From positions 1 to 18,357 of the forward strand of contig CAZKWY010000015.1 in NCBI GenBank assembly GCA_964556655.1: a stretch of 18,357 nt of DNA, in the 5' to 3' direction. This DNA comes from CAZKWY01 sp964556655. Lineage in GTDB: Bacteria > Patescibacteriota > Minisyncoccia > Portnoybacterales > UBA2143. Within the stretch, counting starts at the first letter, position 1, and each line of letters starts with the position of its first letter. Shown piece after piece: positions 5,985 to 12,696 of this stretch. The notes under the pieces are model-generated. The model saw only the letters and a program-made list of their open reading frames with translations, was not told where the DNA came from and made no database searches. The translations under genes were made by a program, and so were the position numbers.

Positions 5985-6808
5985 TTAGTAATTTTGGGTG
6001 TATCGTTTAAATACCTCCATTAAATATTTTGTTTTTGGGCCTACGCGGCCCGTATTAATTTTTTGACTGTCAATTTTTGCCACTGGCATAATATTTTTTA
6101 TCGTAGCGGTAATAAAAGCTTCTTCTGCTGATAGCGCTTCTTTTAAAGATATCTTTCTTTCTTCAACAGGGAATTTGTTTTTGGCTAAATTAACGACAAA
6201 GTTACGCGTAGTTCCTTTTAAAACATTTTCTTTTGGCGTGACGAGGCAATCTTTTCGGAAAATAAAAAAGTTGCTGGTGGCGCATTCCAAGACATTGCCT
6301 TTGTGAGTATAGAGCATTTCAAGAGCTCTGTTTTTTTCATTTCTTTTTGGAGCTTTAAAGCAGTAATATAATTTGTGGTTTTGATTTCAGGAATTTCCCT
6401 TAAATGAGGTCTAGTGATTATTCTTATCCCTTTCTGATAAGCTGATGTCGAAAAAGCGTTGATTTTATCAACGAGAATAAAAAAAGAAGGAGAAACGCGA
6501 GAGAAGCCGTTGTCGCTAGGCCCGCCCGTTAAAACAATTCTGATGGCTGCTTCTGGAGCTTTGTTCTTTTTTATTAACTCATCGATAATGTTGCCGGCTT
6601 CTTTTTGGGAAAGACTAATTTTAAGATTTAATATCCGAGCTGCCTTTTTAATTCGTTTCAAATGCTCCTTTAAAAGAAATGGTTTCTGGTTATAGGTTCT
6701 AAGTAGAGTAAAGCATCCATATCCTCGCAAAATGCCTATGTCGTTCAGGGGTAGTCCTGCCTTGGCTAGTGAACTTATTTTTCCGTTAAGATAGCAATAA
6801 TTAAGCAT
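5985..6808 (-). pseudogene. Class IV aminotransferase, split by a frameshift
   Basis: Two overlapping minus-strand frames together give one PLP enzyme of the branched-chain aminotransferase/aminodeoxychorismate lyase fold (fold type IV), about 274 aa. The first frame (from 6808) has YLNGKISSL, RGYGCFTLLRTYN and the Schiff-base Lys143 in EIKTTNYITALK. The second (to 5985) has LYTHKGNVLECATSNFFIF and TPKENVLKGTTRNFV, the cofactor phosphate-binding region. The break falls at a run of seven A (6331-6337 on the minus strand). One extra A would join the frames as EMKKNRALEMLYTH. Options are a recent inactivating deletion, an assembly or read error in a homopolymer, or programmed slippage. All catalytic parts are otherwise well kept, which argues for a recent or artefactual break. 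Substrate (branched-chain, D-amino acid or aminodeoxychorismate) cannot be assigned. It is followed directly by the DUF4446 gene. Confidence 0.85.
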
Positions 6809-6859
6809 AGAGCAGGAAGAATATAATAATGTTCAGAGGGTAGAGTAGATCGTTCATAG

Positions 6860-6881
6860 CCAGAACAAGGTTCGGTTCTGG
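6860..6881 (-). other. Intergenic hairpin after the PH-domain gene
   Basis: CCAGAAC (6860-6866) and GTTCTGG (6875-6881) form a 7-bp perfect stem with an 8-nt loop in the 114-bp gap between the PH-domain gene and the aminotransferase. No T-run follows on the minus strand, so it is more likely a processing or stability element than an intrinsic terminator. Confidence 0.4.
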
Positions 6882-6922
6882 ATTTAAAAGTTTTGGTTTT
6901 GGCGGTGTATTCCGAAAGGAGT

Positions 6923-7618
6923 TTAGAGTCCTTGGTTCTTTGTTCGGCCGGCTCGTCGAATAAGCTCATTGCGAACTTCTTCGGCAATCTCTCGAGAGAG
7001 AGCTGGCAATCTTCCTTCAGCGCCGCCACCGGACACGCCGAATCTTCCGACAGACGCACTCATACCAGCAGTTTGAATGTTTAGATCGGACAGTCCTAGG
7101 ATACGACCCAAGATACCGCGATAGATATCTACGTTTTGGATTCGGTCGTAAGGGATGGTTACATACTTCTTAAAGATAACTCCCAATTCTTTACGAAAGC
7201 CTTCCTCCGTGAGTTCGTAGCGGTAAAAATGATATCTCAGTTTTGCCCAAATAAAGGCAGTGACTAAAACGCCCAAGAGTAACAACAGTGCTATTCCCCA
7301 AACGCCGCCTGCCGTATCAGCTAAGGCGGCCATAAAACCAAATCCTAACCAAATTGCAATGAATAAAAATACAAAAACCGAACGGAGGAAAAATAGCCAC
7401 ACAGCTTTAGGATCCAATTGTTGTTGGCCAGTTGAAATAAATGAGGGAGCTGAAGGCATTGGCGGTCTTGGCGGTTGTGAAGATCCCGACATGCCAAGAG
7501 CTTGGTTGATATCTGCTTCTTGCCAACCGACGCCGAGAAGCTCATTCTTTATTTCGTCTTTGCTTTTTCCTTGTTGCTGTTGTTGTCTGACATAATCAGA
7601 TAGTTGTGGGTTTGCCAT
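6923..7618 (-). CDS. PH-domain (DUF304/YdbS-like) membrane protein
   Basis: The 231-aa product has three parts. Residues 5-42 are a helical prefix (LSDYVRQQQQQGKSKDEIKNEL, then GVGWQEADINQAL) that resembles a small UBA-like three-helix module often fused to CPR membrane proteins. A Pro/Ser-rich linker (47-65) follows, then two transmembrane helices (about 73-100 and 105-125). Residues 128-205 are a bacterial PH domain of the DUF304 type: RYELTEEGFRKELGVIFKKYVTIPYDRIQNVDIYRGILGRILGLSDLNIQTAG. The function of the family is poorly known, and membrane-envelope roles are suspected. Transcription should start from an extended -10 promoter at about 7663-7671. A hairpin lies between it and the aminotransferase, so cotranscription is possible but uncertain. 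Confidence 0.85.
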   Translation of the reverse strand: MANPQLSDYVRQQQQQGKSKDEIKNELLGVGWQEADINQALGMSGSSQPPRPPMPSAPSFISTGQQQLDPKAVWLFFLRSVFVFLFIAIWLGFGFMAALADTAGGVWGIALLLLLGVLVTAFIWAKLRYHFYRYELTEEGFRKELGVIFKKYVTIPYDRIQNVDIYRGILGRILGLSDLNIQTAGMSASVGRFGVSGGGAEGRLPALSREIAEEVRNELIRRAGRTKNQGL

Positions 7619-7662
7619 AAATATATTTTGTTAATTATTTAGTATGATTACGATCTTTTTAA

Positions 7663-7671
7663 ATTATAGCA
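7663..7671 (-). promoter_or_regulatory. Extended -10 promoter of the PH-domain gene
   Basis: The minus strand reads TGCTATAAT, a perfect TATAAT with the TGN extension, about 45 bp upstream of the ATG. No good -35 is present at 17 bp, as is usual for extended -10 promoters. Confidence 0.6.
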
Positions 7672-7721
7672 CAATGATTAAAAAATTTCTTTTGCCCTTA
7701 CTGATAAATCCTTTTCGTTTT

Positions 7722-7806
7722 CACCAAAAAGCCCTTTCAAATCCTAGCCGAACGGCAGTCTTGCCATCGCGAGGCGCAACCTTCCAATCTTGCTGAAATT
7801 GTAAAT
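7722..7806 (+). pseudogene. Probable 3'-end scar of a recombinase next to tRNA-Ser(TGA)
   Basis: The plus strand keeps a short run whose last bases (7791-7812) match 15866-15887 beside the second tRNA-Ser at 21 of 22 positions. Frames through the two sites read NLAEIVNWRRREDSNL here and QNAETVNWRWGRDSNS there, the type of tail that recombinases acquire when their last codons come from an antisense tRNA. I read both as remnants of recombinase 3' ends at tRNA-Ser. An ordinary conserved tRNA trailer is the alternative. Confidence 0.35.
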
Positions 7807-7812
7807 TGGCGG
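7791..7812. repeat. Left copy of the 22-bp tRNA-Ser flank repeat
   Basis: Twenty-one of 22 bases are shared with 15866-15887 in the same orientation. The single difference is T7800 against C15875 region pyrimidines. Sixteen of the bases lie outside the mature tRNA, so tRNA homology alone does not explain the match. The two copies bracket the 8-kb accessory island like attachment-site repeats. Confidence 0.55.
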
Positions 7813-7896
7813 AGGCGGGAGGATTCGAACCTCCGAGGCCTGTAAAGACCTGCTGGTTTTCAAGACCAGTGCATTCGTCCACTCTGCCACGCCTCC
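7807..7896 (-). tRNA. tRNA-Ser (TGA)
   Basis: On the minus strand, acceptor GGAGGCG pairs with CGCCTCC. The anticodon loop CTTGAAA gives TGA, a long class II variable arm is present, and the T arm is GGAGG-TTCGAAT-CCTCC. G73, the serine discriminator, and CCA (7807-7809) are encoded. It marks the left edge of the accessory island. Confidence 0.95.
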
Positions 7897-7912
7897 ATAT
7901 CATATTATTCAA

Positions 7913-8178
7913 AGCGGTGGGGGGTGAGACGCGAACTTTCTTTGAATAAAATCCCGAATAATGAGGTACGTTTCTGCCCGTCTCTGTTTTGCGCTTCTCT
8001 TAATCAGAGAAAAGCAGAAACGCCTTATTCTTAAGCGCAAAAGAACAAAAAACCTTGTCTCAGCTTCTTCTGCCTTTTTTCTGGTTTTGTTCGATTTTTT
8101 TTGGCGGAGATTTGCAGCATGCCAATTTCATTGGCGCAACGCTTAAATATGAGTTTATCGTAGCAAAAAAACAAAAAT
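7913..8178. other. Non-coding interval with competing hairpins
   Basis: There is no convincing gene in this stretch; the one open frame (7961-8146) is low-complexity and basic. It holds CGTTTCTGC (7969-7977) paired with GCAGAAACG (8014-8022), enclosing TTCTCT (7995-8000) with AGAGAA (8006-8011). A mutually exclusive pairing is TTGCGCTT (7989-7996) with AAGCGCAA (8033-8040). A separate hairpin is GCCAAT-TTC-ATTGGC (8121-8135). It separates tRNA-Ser(TGA) from the divergent arsR promoter. Confidence 0.4.
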
Positions 8179-8207
8179 TTGACAATCAATTTTGAATTTT
8201 ATACAAT
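8179..8207 (+). promoter_or_regulatory. Promoter of the arsR operon
   Basis: TTGACA (8179-8184), a 17-bp spacer and TACAAT (8202-8207). The start would be near 8214, inside the operator. A second possible promoter is the extended -10 TGTGTATAAT (8227-8236), but it would give an essentially leaderless message. Confidence 0.7.
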
Positions 8208-8224
8208 ATCAATACAAATTGATA
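8207..8224. promoter_or_regulatory. ArsR-type operator palindrome
   Basis: TATCAAT (8207-8213) and ATTGATA (8218-8224) form a perfect 7-bp inverted repeat around ACAA. It abuts the -10 box and covers the transcription start, the usual place for an ArsR/SmtB repressor to block its own promoter. Binding by the 8240 product is inferred. Confidence 0.6.
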
Positions 8225-8239
8225 CTTGTGTATAATTTT

Positions 8240-8551
8240 ATGAATTTTGACTGTTGTAAAACCAAAAAATCAAGAAATAATCTTGACCAGACAGCCGAGT
8301 TTTTAAAAGTTATCGCCGAACCAAACCGTTTGAAGATTTTATGCATTTTGCAAAAGAGGGAGTTATGCGTCTGCGATATCTGGCAACATTTAGATTTGCC
8401 CCAAAATTTGGCTTCTCATCATTTGAAGGTATTGAAAGATTGCAAGCTGGTAGAATCAAGAAAAGAAGGCACTAAAGTAATTTATTTTCTTAACTTCCAA
8501 ATAATAAACAAATATTATTCGCTTTTATCTCATTATATTAATAATCAATAA
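8240..8551 (+). CDS. arsR: ArsR-family metal(loid)-responsive repressor
   Basis: The 103-aa winged-helix repressor is expected to leave DNA when it binds a thiophilic metalloid. The core runs LDQTAEFLKVIAEPNRLKILCIL (dimer and first helices), then ELCVCDIW at 41-48 with Cys43 and Cys45. This is the alpha-3 site that in ArsR of Escherichia coli (ELCVCDL) binds As(III) or Sb(III). The recognition helix NLASHHLKVLKD and wing SRKEGTKVIYF follow. Extra Cys5-Cys6 near the N-terminus could add a ligand. I chose the ATG at 8240, because a TTG-started frame at 8192 would run through the promoter and operator. It leads an operon: the thioredoxin gene starts 7 bp after its stop. Copper or other thiophilic metals remain possible inducers. 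Confidence 0.88.
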   Translation: MNFDCCKTKKSRNNLDQTAEFLKVIAEPNRLKILCILQKRELCVCDIWQHLDLPQNLASHHLKVLKDCKLVESRKEGTKVIYFLNFQIINKYYSLLSHYINNQ

Positions 8552-8558
8552 AAAAAAT

Positions 8559-8795
8559 ATGACTATCAAAATTTTGGGCTCTGGCTGCCCTAATTGCCAG
8601 ACACTGGGGAGCAATGCCAAAAAAGCCGTGGAAGAACTTGGGCTTAAAGATGTTCAAGTTGAACATGAGCATGATATTGCTAAAATTACCGAGTACGGCG
8701 TAATGTCCACTCCGGCCATTGTGATTGATGAGCAAGTCAAAGCTTCGGGCAGAATTCCAGATGTGGAAGAAATCAAGGGCTGGTTAAAACAATAA
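8559..8795 (+). CDS. Small cytosolic thioredoxin (CPNC)
   Basis: The 78-aa redox protein belongs to the small archaeal/bacterial thioredoxin-like group (MTH895/TM0996 type). The active site is CPNC at residues 10-13, and the cis-Pro loop is STPAIVIDE (Pro52). There is no signal peptide, so it acts in the cytosol. Such proteins are habitual neighbours of ArsP/DUF318 permeases. It may supply electrons to, or carry the metalloid to, the membrane components encoded downstream, and it could correspond to the ArsE component of arsEFG clusters; that equivalence is inference. It lies 7 bp after arsR and 16 bp before the next gene. Confidence 0.85.
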   Translation: MTIKILGSGCPNCQTLGSNAKKAVEELGLKDVQVEHEHDIAKITEYGVMSTPAIVIDEQVKASGRIPDVEEIKGWLKQ

Positions 8796-8811
8796 ATTCG
8801 TTTTTGCGCCT

Positions 8812-9006
8812 ATGAAAAAAAACATTCTAATTGTGGATTGGCTTTTGGTCGTTATCTTGTTGATAATGGTTTTGTCAAAATTCATCAACTTGGAATTTGC
8901 TAAACTCCTACAACCAATATTTTTTGGTTTGATATTGGTCCATCTTATCCAGCATCGGCAGATTATGATGAATTCATTAAAAAAGATTATTAAAAAAATA
9001 ATTTAA
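8812..9006 (+). CDS. Small two-helix membrane protein
   Basis: The 64-aa product has two hydrophobic helices (about residues 5-24 and 30-47) with a short connector and ends in a strongly basic tail (KKIIKKII). I do not recognise a named family. Its position, 16 bp after the thioredoxin and 1 bp before the permease ATG, makes it part of the operon. It may be a small subunit or assembly partner of the permease. It has no Cys, so it is not part of the thiol relay itself. A His pair (HLIQHRQ) sits at the end of the second helix. Confidence 0.65.
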   Translation: MKKNILIVDWLLVVILLIMVLSKFINLEFAKLLQPIFFGLILVHLIQHRQIMMNSLKKIIKKII

Positions 9007-9007
9007 T

Positions 9008-10120
9008 ATGATCAAAGAAAGAAATATTTTCGCGCTACTGGTTGGGCTGTTTTTGTTGTTCTATTTCATGCCTATGGAATCGACTTTTTTTACCGGGGCG
9101 ATTTTGTCTGGCTTTAGGTTGTTAAACGAATACGCCCGCGAGCATGTTTTAACGTGTTTATTGCCGGCATTTTTTATTGCCGGTGCAATATCGGTGTTTA
9201 TTAAAAAGGATTTTGTCTTGAAATACTTGGGCGGACAGGCCAAAAAGGTAGTTTCGTATTCACTGGCTTCGGTATCAGGGGCGATTTTAGCGGTTTGTTC
9301 TTGCACTATCTTGCCAATTTTCGCCGGCATTAGAAAAAGAGGGGCCGGGCTTGGCCCAGCCGTCACTTTTCTTTTTTCTGGTCCGGCGATTAACATCGCG
9401 GCTATATTCCTTACTTTGTCTGTCTTGGGTGTTAATATCGGCTTAGCCAGAATCATTTCCGCTGTTTTCTTATCTGTCTTAGTTGGTCTGTCAATGCAGT
9501 TGATATTTAGAGAAAAAACAGAAGGCGGCAATCTTTTTATTGAACAAAACAATCAGCCTTCATACGGTAAAGCGACCATCTTGGTTTTTATGTTAACTAT
9601 GATATTTGTTTTAGTGGTTAACGGTTTGCAAATGAATCAATTATTCAAATACTTTTTAATGATTGGCTTGGCTGTCGTTGTCGCTGTAATAGCTCTGACT
9701 AAATTTCAAAAAGAAACTAATAAAGAGTGGTTAAAAGAAACCTGGTCGTTTACTAAAATGCTTTTGCCAATTTTATTCATTGGCGTGTTTGTGGCCGGTT
9801 TTGTTATGCCGTTTTTGCCACAAGAGCTGATTGAAAAAATAGTCGGGTCAAATTCAATTACTGGCAATCTGGTTGCTTCTGTGTTCGGGGCGTTTATGTA
9901 TTTTTCCACTTTGACCGAAATTCCCATTTTGCAGGCCTTGATTGCCAAAGGCATGAGCCAAGGCCCGGCCTTGGCATTGCTTTTAGCTGGACCGTCTTTG
10001 AGCTTGCCTAATATGTTGGTAGTGAGACGGGTTTTGGGTAATAAAAAAACAGCTGTTTATGCTTTATTGGTTGTTTTTTATTCAACCATTGCCGGATTTT
10101 TATTTGGCAGCTTAATCTAA
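9008..10120 (+). CDS. arsP: ArsP/DUF318-family permease
   Basis: The 370-aa multi-pass membrane protein has two homologous halves of about four or five helices each, joined by a hydrophilic loop (about residues 167-187). The signature AVCSCTILPIFAGI (Cys97, Cys99) followed by FSGPAINIAAIF marks the permease family that includes ArsP, an exporter of trivalent organoarsenicals, and related presumed copper or zinc exporters. The second half repeats the pattern (FSTLTEIPILQALI, LAGPSLSLPNM) without the Cys pair. The gene starts 1 bp after the small membrane protein and ends 10 bp before the ArsF-like gene, so it is firmly in the ArsR operon. Export of an arsenical is the best guess; the substrate is not proven by sequence. 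Confidence 0.82.
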   Translation: MIKERNIFALLVGLFLLFYFMPMESTFFTGAILSGFRLLNEYAREHVLTCLLPAFFIAGAISVFIKKDFVLKYLGGQAKKVVSYSLASVSGAILAVCSCTILPIFAGIRKRGAGLGPAVTFLFSGPAINIAAIFLTLSVLGVNIGLARIISAVFLSVLVGLSMQLIFREKTEGGNLFIEQNNQPSYGKATILVFMLTMIFVLVVNGLQMNQLFKYFLMIGLAVVVAVIALTKFQKETNKEWLKETWSFTKMLLPILFIGVFVAGFVMPFLPQELIEKIVGSNSITGNLVASVFGAFMYFSTLTEIPILQALIAKGMSQGPALALLLAGPSLSLPNMLVVRRVLGNKKTAVYALLVVFYSTIAGFLFGSLI

Positions 10121-10130
10121 AACAAAAACT

Positions 10131-10619
10131 ATGAGCAAAAAATTATTACTATTTCTTATTTTAATCGCCGGGATTATTGTTTGGGCTGGATATAGCCAAA
10201 AAACGCCTAATCAAAGCGTTGATAGCAATTCTACAACAGCCAATACCAAGAACGCGTCAGGTCCCATATCTAGGGCCGAGATGCCGGCTGACAAAATTGA
10301 AGTGGTCCATTTCCACGCTGCCCAACAGTGCTGGTCGTGTATCGCGGTTGGCGAATACGCCCTAAAAACAATTAAAGAAAAATTTCCCGAAGAATACGAA
10401 AACGGTATAATTGTTTTTAAAGATATTAATGGCGAATTGTCGAAAAACAAAGATATTGTTATGAAATACCAAGCCAGGGGATCGTCTCTTTTCGTTAACG
10501 CTGTTACCGATGGAAAAAATAAAATTGAGGAGGATGTGGCTGTTTGGCGCTTGATCGGCAATCAAAGCCAGTTTATTAACTATTTTGAAGATAAACTGAA
10601 TAAACTTTTGGGCAAATAA
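10131..10619 (+). CDS. arsF: ArsF-like membrane-anchored CxxC protein
   Basis: The 162-aa product has an N-terminal signal or anchor helix (residues 4-21), a low-complexity Ser/Thr/Asn linker (23-50), and a thioredoxin-like domain from 55 with VVHFHAAQQCWSC (Cys67, Cys70). NGIIVFKDINGELSKNKDIVMKYQARGSSLFVNA follows, a pattern I recognise from the family named nitrophenyl compound nitroreductase subunit ArsF. In characterised arsEFG clusters, ArsE and ArsF support reduction of nitrophenylarsenicals and ArsG exports the product. The typical cis-Pro is not obvious (GSSLF instead), so classic thioredoxin chemistry may be altered. It lies between the permease and the ArsG-like gene. The extracytoplasmic location comes from the signal region. 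Confidence 0.75.
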   Translation: MSKKLLLFLILIAGIIVWAGYSQKTPNQSVDSNSTTANTKNASGPISRAEMPADKIEVVHFHAAQQCWSCIAVGEYALKTIKEKFPEEYENGIIVFKDINGELSKNKDIVMKYQARGSSLFVNAVTDGKNKIEEDVAVWRLIGNQSQFINYFEDKLNKLLGK

Positions 10620-10623
10620 TTCT

Positions 10624-11343
10624 ATGATGGATTTTATCAATCTTTTAATAGAAAATTACAATATTCCGTTATTGACCGCGTTCCTCTTGGGTGTTTTAAC
10701 TTCCATTAGCCCTTGTCCTTTGGCCACCAATATTACCGCCATCGCCTATATTTCCAAGGAAATAAAAACGGTTAAAAACACTTTATTAAACGGACTCTAT
10801 TATACTCTTGGCCGGGGGGTTAGCTATACGCTGCTGGCTACTTTGATTTATTTTGGTTTGTCTTCATTTCAGATATCCAGAATTTTTCAGGGCTGGGGAG
10901 ATAAGATTTTAGGGCCGGTTTTAATTGTTATTAGCTTAGTGATGTTCGGAGTGATAAAAATTAAAATCAGCGGTCATAACCAAAAAATTGAAAAATTAAA
11001 AGAATGGCTGGCTGCCAAGGGGTATATCGGCTCATTACTTTTGGGTATTTTATTTGCTTTGGCTTTTTGCCCCTACAGCGGAGTATTATTTTTTGGCGCG
11101 CTTATGCCTTTGGTTATAAAATCGACCGAGAGCTTGATTTTGCCGCCGATTTTCGCTCTTGGCACGGGACTGCCAGTTATTATATTTTCATTCTTAATCG
11201 CTTTTTCAATGAAAAAAATCAGCAAGGCGTTTCAGATAGTTCAAAAGGTTGAAAAAGTAATGAGATATATGGTCGCCTCGGTATTTTTAGCCGCCGGAGT
11301 TTATTATCTCCAGTATTTGGTTAACTATTTGATTCAATTATGA
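10624..11343 (+). CDS. arsG: ArsG/CcdA-like transmembrane protein
   Basis: The 239-aa product has six predicted helices and the CcdA/DsbD-beta fold. Each half carries one Cys next to Pro: SISPCPLATN (Cys31) and LAFCPYSGVL (Cys149), equivalent to the two transmembrane Cys that shuttle electrons from cytosolic thioredoxin to the outside. The wording of the first motif (LTSISPCPLATNITAIAYIS) matches the family called ArsG, reported as an efflux permease for aromatic arsenicals. Either electron transfer to the ArsF-like partner or export would suit the context. It starts 4 bp after arsF and is the last gene of the ArsR operon. No strong terminator follows; a weak GCAA/TTGC dyad with T-runs lies near 11347-11370. 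Confidence 0.8.
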   Translation: MMDFINLLIENYNIPLLTAFLLGVLTSISPCPLATNITAIAYISKEIKTVKNTLLNGLYYTLGRGVSYTLLATLIYFGLSSFQISRIFQGWGDKILGPVLIVISLVMFGVIKIKISGHNQKIEKLKEWLAAKGYIGSLLLGILFALAFCPYSGVLFFGALMPLVIKSTESLILPPIFALGTGLPVIIFSFLIAFSMKKISKAFQIVQKVEKVMRYMVASVFLAAGVYYLQYLVNYLIQL

Positions 11344-11424
11344 TTGGCAATGTTTTTTGCTTTGTTTTAAATATTACAATTTCTTAATATTAAAATCATA
11401 ATAAGAAAATATCTGTTTGATATG

Positions 11425-11460
11425 CTGTATATAGGTGTGGATAACTTATATACAGTTATC
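11425..11460. promoter_or_regulatory. Inverted repeat enclosing a consensus DnaA box
   Basis: CTGTATATA (11425-11433) and TATATACAG (11447-11455) are perfect 9-bp arms. The 13-bp centre holds TGTGGATAA (11436-11444), the exact complement of the DnaA box TTATCCACA. A second, overlapping dyad is GATAAC (11440-11445) with GTTATC (11455-11460). It lies 40-75 bp upstream of the DUF2680-like gene, where an operator for that gene would be. A clear -35/-10 pair could not be assigned. Confidence 0.5.
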
Positions 11461-11501
11461 AAGGTCGACTCATCTATTGGTAGTTTAAAATAAATTTAAT
11501 T

Positions 11502-11954
11502 ATGAATAAAAAAATATCTTTGGGACTCGGAGCTTTAGCGTTTGCTCTAATGTTGATAGTCGGTGTTTCTGCTGTCATGGCGGCAGACGATTCATCCAGC
11601 GTTGATTCTTTTGTCAGCCGTTGCGGACAATCAATCCAAAAAGGTTATGGAATGATGTCTGACACAATCGCTAATCTCTTGGGTATGAGTCAGGAAGAAA
11701 TTCAAACTGAAAGAGAAAGCGGTAAAAGTATCGTTGAAATTGCTCAAGAAAAAGACGTTGCTGAACAGGCGTTGATTGACGGCATATTGGAGGCGAAAAT
11801 AGAGAGGTTTCAAGAGGCGGTAACGGACGGCTATCTGACACAAGACCAAGCAGACGAAAAAATGGAAAGAATGGATGAAAAAATGGAAAGAAAGCTGGAA
11901 AATAGCGGCGGACGCTTTGGTTACGGAAATTGCAGCGGCGGATGCCATCGGTAG
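11502..11954 (+). CDS. Secreted DUF2680-like helical protein
   Basis: The 150-aa product has a classical signal peptide (basic MNKK, hydrophobic 6-25, cleavage likely after VMA at about 27). The mature part is helical and acidic: LLGMSQEEIQTERESGKSIVEIAQEKDV, then ALIDGILEAKIERFQEAVTDGYLTQDQADEKMERM. This pattern is typical of DUF2680/YckD-like proteins, which carry a repeated LGMSxEELxxxxxxGKSLAEIA unit. The tail ends GRFGYGNCSGGCHR, and with the early Cys41 it gives three Cys in the mature protein plus a terminal His, so metal binding outside the membrane is plausible. A very stable hairpin separates it from the response regulator gene. Its place upstream of a two-component pair suggests it is a target or periplasmic modulator of that system, in the way CpxP serves CpxA, by analogy only. 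Confidence 0.7.
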   Translation: MNKKISLGLGALAFALMLIVGVSAVMAADDSSSVDSFVSRCGQSIQKGYGMMSDTIANLLGMSQEEIQTERESGKSIVEIAQEKDVAEQALIDGILEAKIERFQEAVTDGYLTQDQADEKMERMDEKMERKLENSGGRFGYGNCSGGCHR

Positions 11955-11965
11955 CGAGACGCGAT

Positions 11966-11997
11966 CAAGGGAGGCAAAATTCGTTTTGCCTCCCTTG
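11966..11997 (+). other. Perfect 14-bp intercistronic hairpin with TTCG loop
   Basis: CAAGGGAGGCAAAA (11966-11979) pairs perfectly with TTTTGCCTCCCTTG (11984-11997) around TTCG, the ultra-stable tetraloop. No T-tract follows the full stem, so it is not a classical terminator. A partial stem ending at the internal TTTT is unlikely to act as one. It probably protects the upstream message or lowers expression of the downstream regulator. Confidence 0.75.
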
Positions 11998-12018
11998 GAA
12001 TATCCAAAAATAGAATTT

Positions 12019-12696
12019 ATGCGTGAAAAAATTTTAATAATTGAAGATGATGAAAAAATATCCGATCTCCTTAAGCTTTATTTAGAAAAGGAGGGTTTTA
12101 AAGTGGAAGTAGCAAAGGATGGCAAGATTGGGATTTTGAAGTTTTCTAGAGAAAATCCAGACTTATTGATTCTTGATTTAATGCTGCCAGAAGTTGACGG
12201 ACTAACAGTAGCTAGATCAATCCGCGCTAAAAGCGATATACCGATTATCATGCTTACTGCCAAAGATGAAGAAATGGATAAAATTGTCGGGCTTGAAATT
12301 GGCGCCGACGATTACATGATCAAGCCCTTTAGTCCTAAAGAATTAATTGCCAGAGTCAAAGCGGTATTAAGGCGAACTTATACAACTAAAAAGGACAAAC
12401 CGATAATCAAAATCAGGGATTTAGAAATCAGCCAAGATAAATTTGAAGTAAAAAAGAATAGTAAAAATATTGAATTAACGCGCCGGGAATTTAAACTGTT
12501 GCTTGCTTTAGCGCAAAGTCCGGGTAAGGTTTTTTCCCGTTCAGATCTAATGCGTTCAATCTACTCAGATGATGATGAAGTGGTCTTTGACAGAACTATT
12601 GATGTCCATATTGCTAATTTGCGCCGAAAGTTAAATGATAAAAAATCAAATTTAATAATTACAATCAAAGGAGTGGGTTATAAATTAAAAGAATGA
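12019..12696 (+). CDS. OmpR/PhoB-type response regulator
   Basis: The 225-aa regulator has a receiver domain (1-115) with the acidic pocket Glu9/Asp10/Asp11, phospho-acceptor Asp53 in LLILDLMLPEVDG, Thr80 and Lys102 in MIKPFSP. The C-terminal winged helix (about 130-225) carries NIELTRREFKLLLALAQSPGKVFSRSDL and the recognition helix RTIDVHIANLRRKL, ending in IKGVGYKL. I chose the ATG at 12019, because a longer in-frame extension back to 11875 overlaps the DUF2680 gene and the hairpin and adds nothing to the family. The stop overlaps the kinase ATG (ATGA), so the two are translationally coupled. Likely targets are this island's own genes, for example the dyad at 11425. Confidence 0.93.
   Translation: MREKILIIEDDEKISDLLKLYLEKEGFKVEVAKDGKIGILKFSRENPDLLILDLMLPEVDGLTVARSIRAKSDIPIIMLTAKDEEMDKIVGLEIGADDYMIKPFSPKELIARVKAVLRRTYTTKKDKPIIKIRDLEISQDKFEVKKNSKNIELTRREFKLLLALAQSPGKVFSRSDLMRSIYSDDDEVVFDRTIDVHIANLRRKLNDKKSNLIITIKGVGYKLKE

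Noticed and set aside
6775..7059. Minus-strand frame between the aminotransferase and the PH-domain gene
   Set aside because: It overlaps the conserved 3' end of the PH-domain gene in another frame and has no recognisable domain or start signal.
7961..8146. Plus-strand 61-codon frame in the pre-arsR gap
   Set aside because: It is low-complexity and Arg/Lys/Phe-rich with no start signal, and it overlaps strong hairpins.
8192..8239. TTG-started N-terminal extension of the ArsR protein
   Set aside because: It would translate through the -10 box and operator; the ArsR family begins near the ATG at 8240.
9061..9552. Long minus-strand frame inside the permease gene
   Set aside because: It is a shadow of the hydrophobic, well-conserved plus-strand permease.
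11875..12018. Upstream in-frame start for the response regulator
   Set aside because: The extra residues overlap the DUF2680-like gene and the 14-bp hairpin, and the receiver domain begins precisely at MREKILIIEDD (12019).
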